A stretch of 15,329 bases of DNA from contig JAUXKG010000014.1 in assembly GCA_030624355.1 (NCBI GenBank), positions 1 to 15,329 on the forward strand, in the 5' to 3' direction. Below the pieces are notes generated by a model. It was not told where the DNA came from. It ran no database searches and was given only the letters and a program-made list of their open reading frames with translations. Within the stretch, counting starts at the first letter, position 1; the number at the start of each line of letters is the position of its first letter. This DNA is from Acidobacteriota bacterium. Its GTDB lineage: Bacteria > Acidobacteriota > UBA6911 > RPQK01 > JADFOI01. Shown here piece after piece: positions 14,150-15,329 of this stretch. A program made the position numbers and the translations under genes.

Positions 14150-15178
14150 ATGAAATTACTGGTTACGGGTGGGGCAGGCTTTATCGGTTCGAGTTTCATC
14201 CGCCATCTGTTGGAAAGTCACCAAGATATCGAACTCGTCAACTTTGACTGCCTGACCTATGCGGGAAATTTGGAGAATCTCTCTGACCTGTGCACCGATT
14301 CTCGCTACAGCTTCGTCAAAGGGGACATCTCCTCTCTGATTGAGGTTGAAGAGGCTCTGAATCAGGAGGTGGATGCCGTAATCAATTTCGCGGCGGAAAC
14401 CCATGTCGACCGCAGCATTCTGAACCCCTCCGCCTTTGTTCGAACCAACATTCAGGGAACTCAAGTCCTGCTGGAAGCTTCCCGGCGAAGAAAGGTCTCA
14501 CGATTTATACAAATATCCACAGACGAGGTTTATGGATCTCTCAAGGAGTCGGGTAGATTTACTGAGCAAAGTCCGCTGTCTCCCAATAGTCCCTATGCTG
14601 CCAGCAAAGCTGGGGGTGATCTTTTGCTTCGCTCCTACCACAAGACTTATGGCATGGACGTTATCATTACCCGCAGTTGCAATAACTACGGACCCTACCA
14701 GTTTCCTGAGAAATTGATCCCCTTGATGATTTTGAACGCTCTGGAGGACAAGCCACTTCCTGTCTATGGGGACGGACTTCACGTCCGCGATTGGATTCAC
14801 GTTACCGATCACTGCCGGGCCCTGGCGAAGGTTCTTTTGGAGGGCCGCCCTGGCCAAATCTACAATATAGGAAGTAACCAGGAGGAACCAAATCTGGAAG
14901 TGGTCCATCAGATTCTCGACGATCTCGGAAAATCCCATGAACTCGTCCAGTTTGTCGAGGACCGTCCAGGTCACGATCGCAGATATGCGATCGATGCCAC
15001 ACTGATCCGAACAGAACTGGACTGGTCCCCTCAGGTCAGCTTCAAGCAGGGATTGGCCGAAACAATCCACTGGTACCAAGAAAACTTTGATTGGGTGAAC
15101 AATGTGCTCAGTGGAACCTATCGCAGTTACTATCAGCAGATGTACGAAAACCGGGATGAAACCCTGAAGGGTCTGTAG
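14150..15178 (+). CDS. rfbB: dTDP-glucose 4,6-dehydratase
   Basis: Converts dTDP-glucose to dTDP-4-keto-6-deoxyglucose in an NAD-dependent reaction, the branch point for dTDP-rhamnose and related sugars. The 342 residues from ATG 14150 give the Rossmann start MKLLVTGGAGFIGSSFIRHL. Further signatures are NFDCLTYAGNLENL, VINFAAETHVDRSI, the catalytic STDEVYG triad portion (Thr-Asp-Glu), SPYAASKAGGDLL (Tyr-x3-Lys), CNNYGPYQFPEKLIPLMI, GDGLHVRDWIHVTDHCRA and EDRPGHDRRYAID. An in-frame TTG at 14108 would overlap rfbA but add an uncharacteristic tail. No rmlC or rmlD is in view. The structured repeat begins 5 bp after the stop, so those genes may lie beyond it or elsewhere. Confidence 0.96.
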   Translation: MKLLVTGGAGFIGSSFIRHLLESHQDIELVNFDCLTYAGNLENLSDLCTDSRYSFVKGDISSLIEVEEALNQEVDAVINFAAETHVDRSILNPSAFVRTNIQGTQVLLEASRRRKVSRFIQISTDEVYGSLKESGRFTEQSPLSPNSPYAASKAGGDLLLRSYHKTYGMDVIITRSCNNYGPYQFPEKLIPLMILNALEDKPLPVYGDGLHVRDWIHVTDHCRALAKVLLEGRPGQIYNIGSNQEEPNLEVVHQILDDLGKSHELVQFVEDRPGHDRRYAIDATLIRTELDWSPQVSFKQGLAETIHWYQENFDWVNNVLSGTYRSYYQQMYENRDETLKGL

Positions 15179-15183
15179 TCAGT

Positions 15184-15329
15184 ATTATGCATAAATTCTC
15201 TACTGCATCGCCGAAATCACTCGTCCTGACTGTGTTGCGCGACCCGCAAGCGGGTGCCCCCGGCCTCCTCAGCGTACCCTACAGTACGCTTGCGGGAACC
15301 TCGGTCGCGCGCCTTGCCAGGCCGGCGCT
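15184..15329. repeat. Second, inverted copy of the structured element, cut by the window end
   Basis: This is the reverse complement of the element at 7471-7649. It begins at the same terminal ATTATGCATAAATTCTC and runs 146 bp to the edge of the window. Aligned to 7649-7504 it has 9 substitutions and no gaps. The substitutions fall at all three positions of the frame that stays open through both copies (2, 4 and 3 at codon positions 1, 2, 3) and six change the residue, so there is no sign of protein-level selection. The flank outside the terminal repeat (GTAGTCAGT) does not share the extended complementarity of copy 1. Hairpin stems are kept: GCGTAC with GTACGC is perfect here and imperfect in copy 1. 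As in copy 1, it follows a stop codon within about 20 bp. Confidence 0.75.

Overview
The window looks like a chromosomal segment of a diderm (Gram-negative) bacterium of moderate to slightly high GC. It carries an outer-membrane beta-barrel C-terminus, ExbB/ExbD proton-channel proteins, an NtrC-type sigma-54 activator and a KdtX/WaaE-like lipopolysaccharide-core glycosyltransferase. The receptor ending and the sensor kinase with a PDZ-like plus multi-membrane-span input half remind me of Acidobacteriota. That placement is inference and not proven by anything here.

Layout. (1) 1-233: 3' end of an outer-membrane beta-barrel gene. (2) 234-4762: a two-component module. A non-coding 267-bp leader holds a consensus sigma-54 -24/-12 promoter and, about 110 bp upstream of it, two near-identical 16-bp dyads spaced 20 bp apart. 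It precedes an NtrB/AtoS-like histidine kinase, split by one in-frame TGA, and an NtrC-family activator. This has the form of a self-activating sigma-54 circuit. (3) 4886-7449: exbB-like, exbD-like, exbD-like and an exported TPR protein, tightly packed and with no tonB. (4) 7471-7649: a 179-bp structured element with terminal inverted repeats between convergent genes. (5) 7655-8002 (minus): a STAS-domain anti-anti-sigma-like protein. It lies back to back with (6) 8042-15178 (plus): pta, eno, GT2, KdtX/WaaE-like GT2, GT4, rmlA (rfbA) and rmlB (rfbB), a chain of overlapping or closely spaced genes joining central carbon metabolism to surface-polysaccharide synthesis. (7) 15184-15329: a second, inverted, 94%-identical copy of the element, cut by the window edge.

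How they may work together. The kinase/activator pair probably controls its own transcription and possibly the exb operon next to it, whose upstream gap has a weaker GG-N10-GC element. The exbB-exbD-exbD-TPR block would make a proton-driven inner-membrane motor, coupled either to outer-membrane transport or to a surface or motility machine. The GT/rml genes would build a deoxysugar-containing polysaccharide or LPS.

The most notable non-gene signals are the sigma-54 promoter with tandem dyads, the lone TGA in an otherwise intact kinase, and a repeat family with two good copies plus an 81%-identical 42-bp relic inside the exbB-exbD gap. No tRNA, rRNA or CRISPR array was seen.
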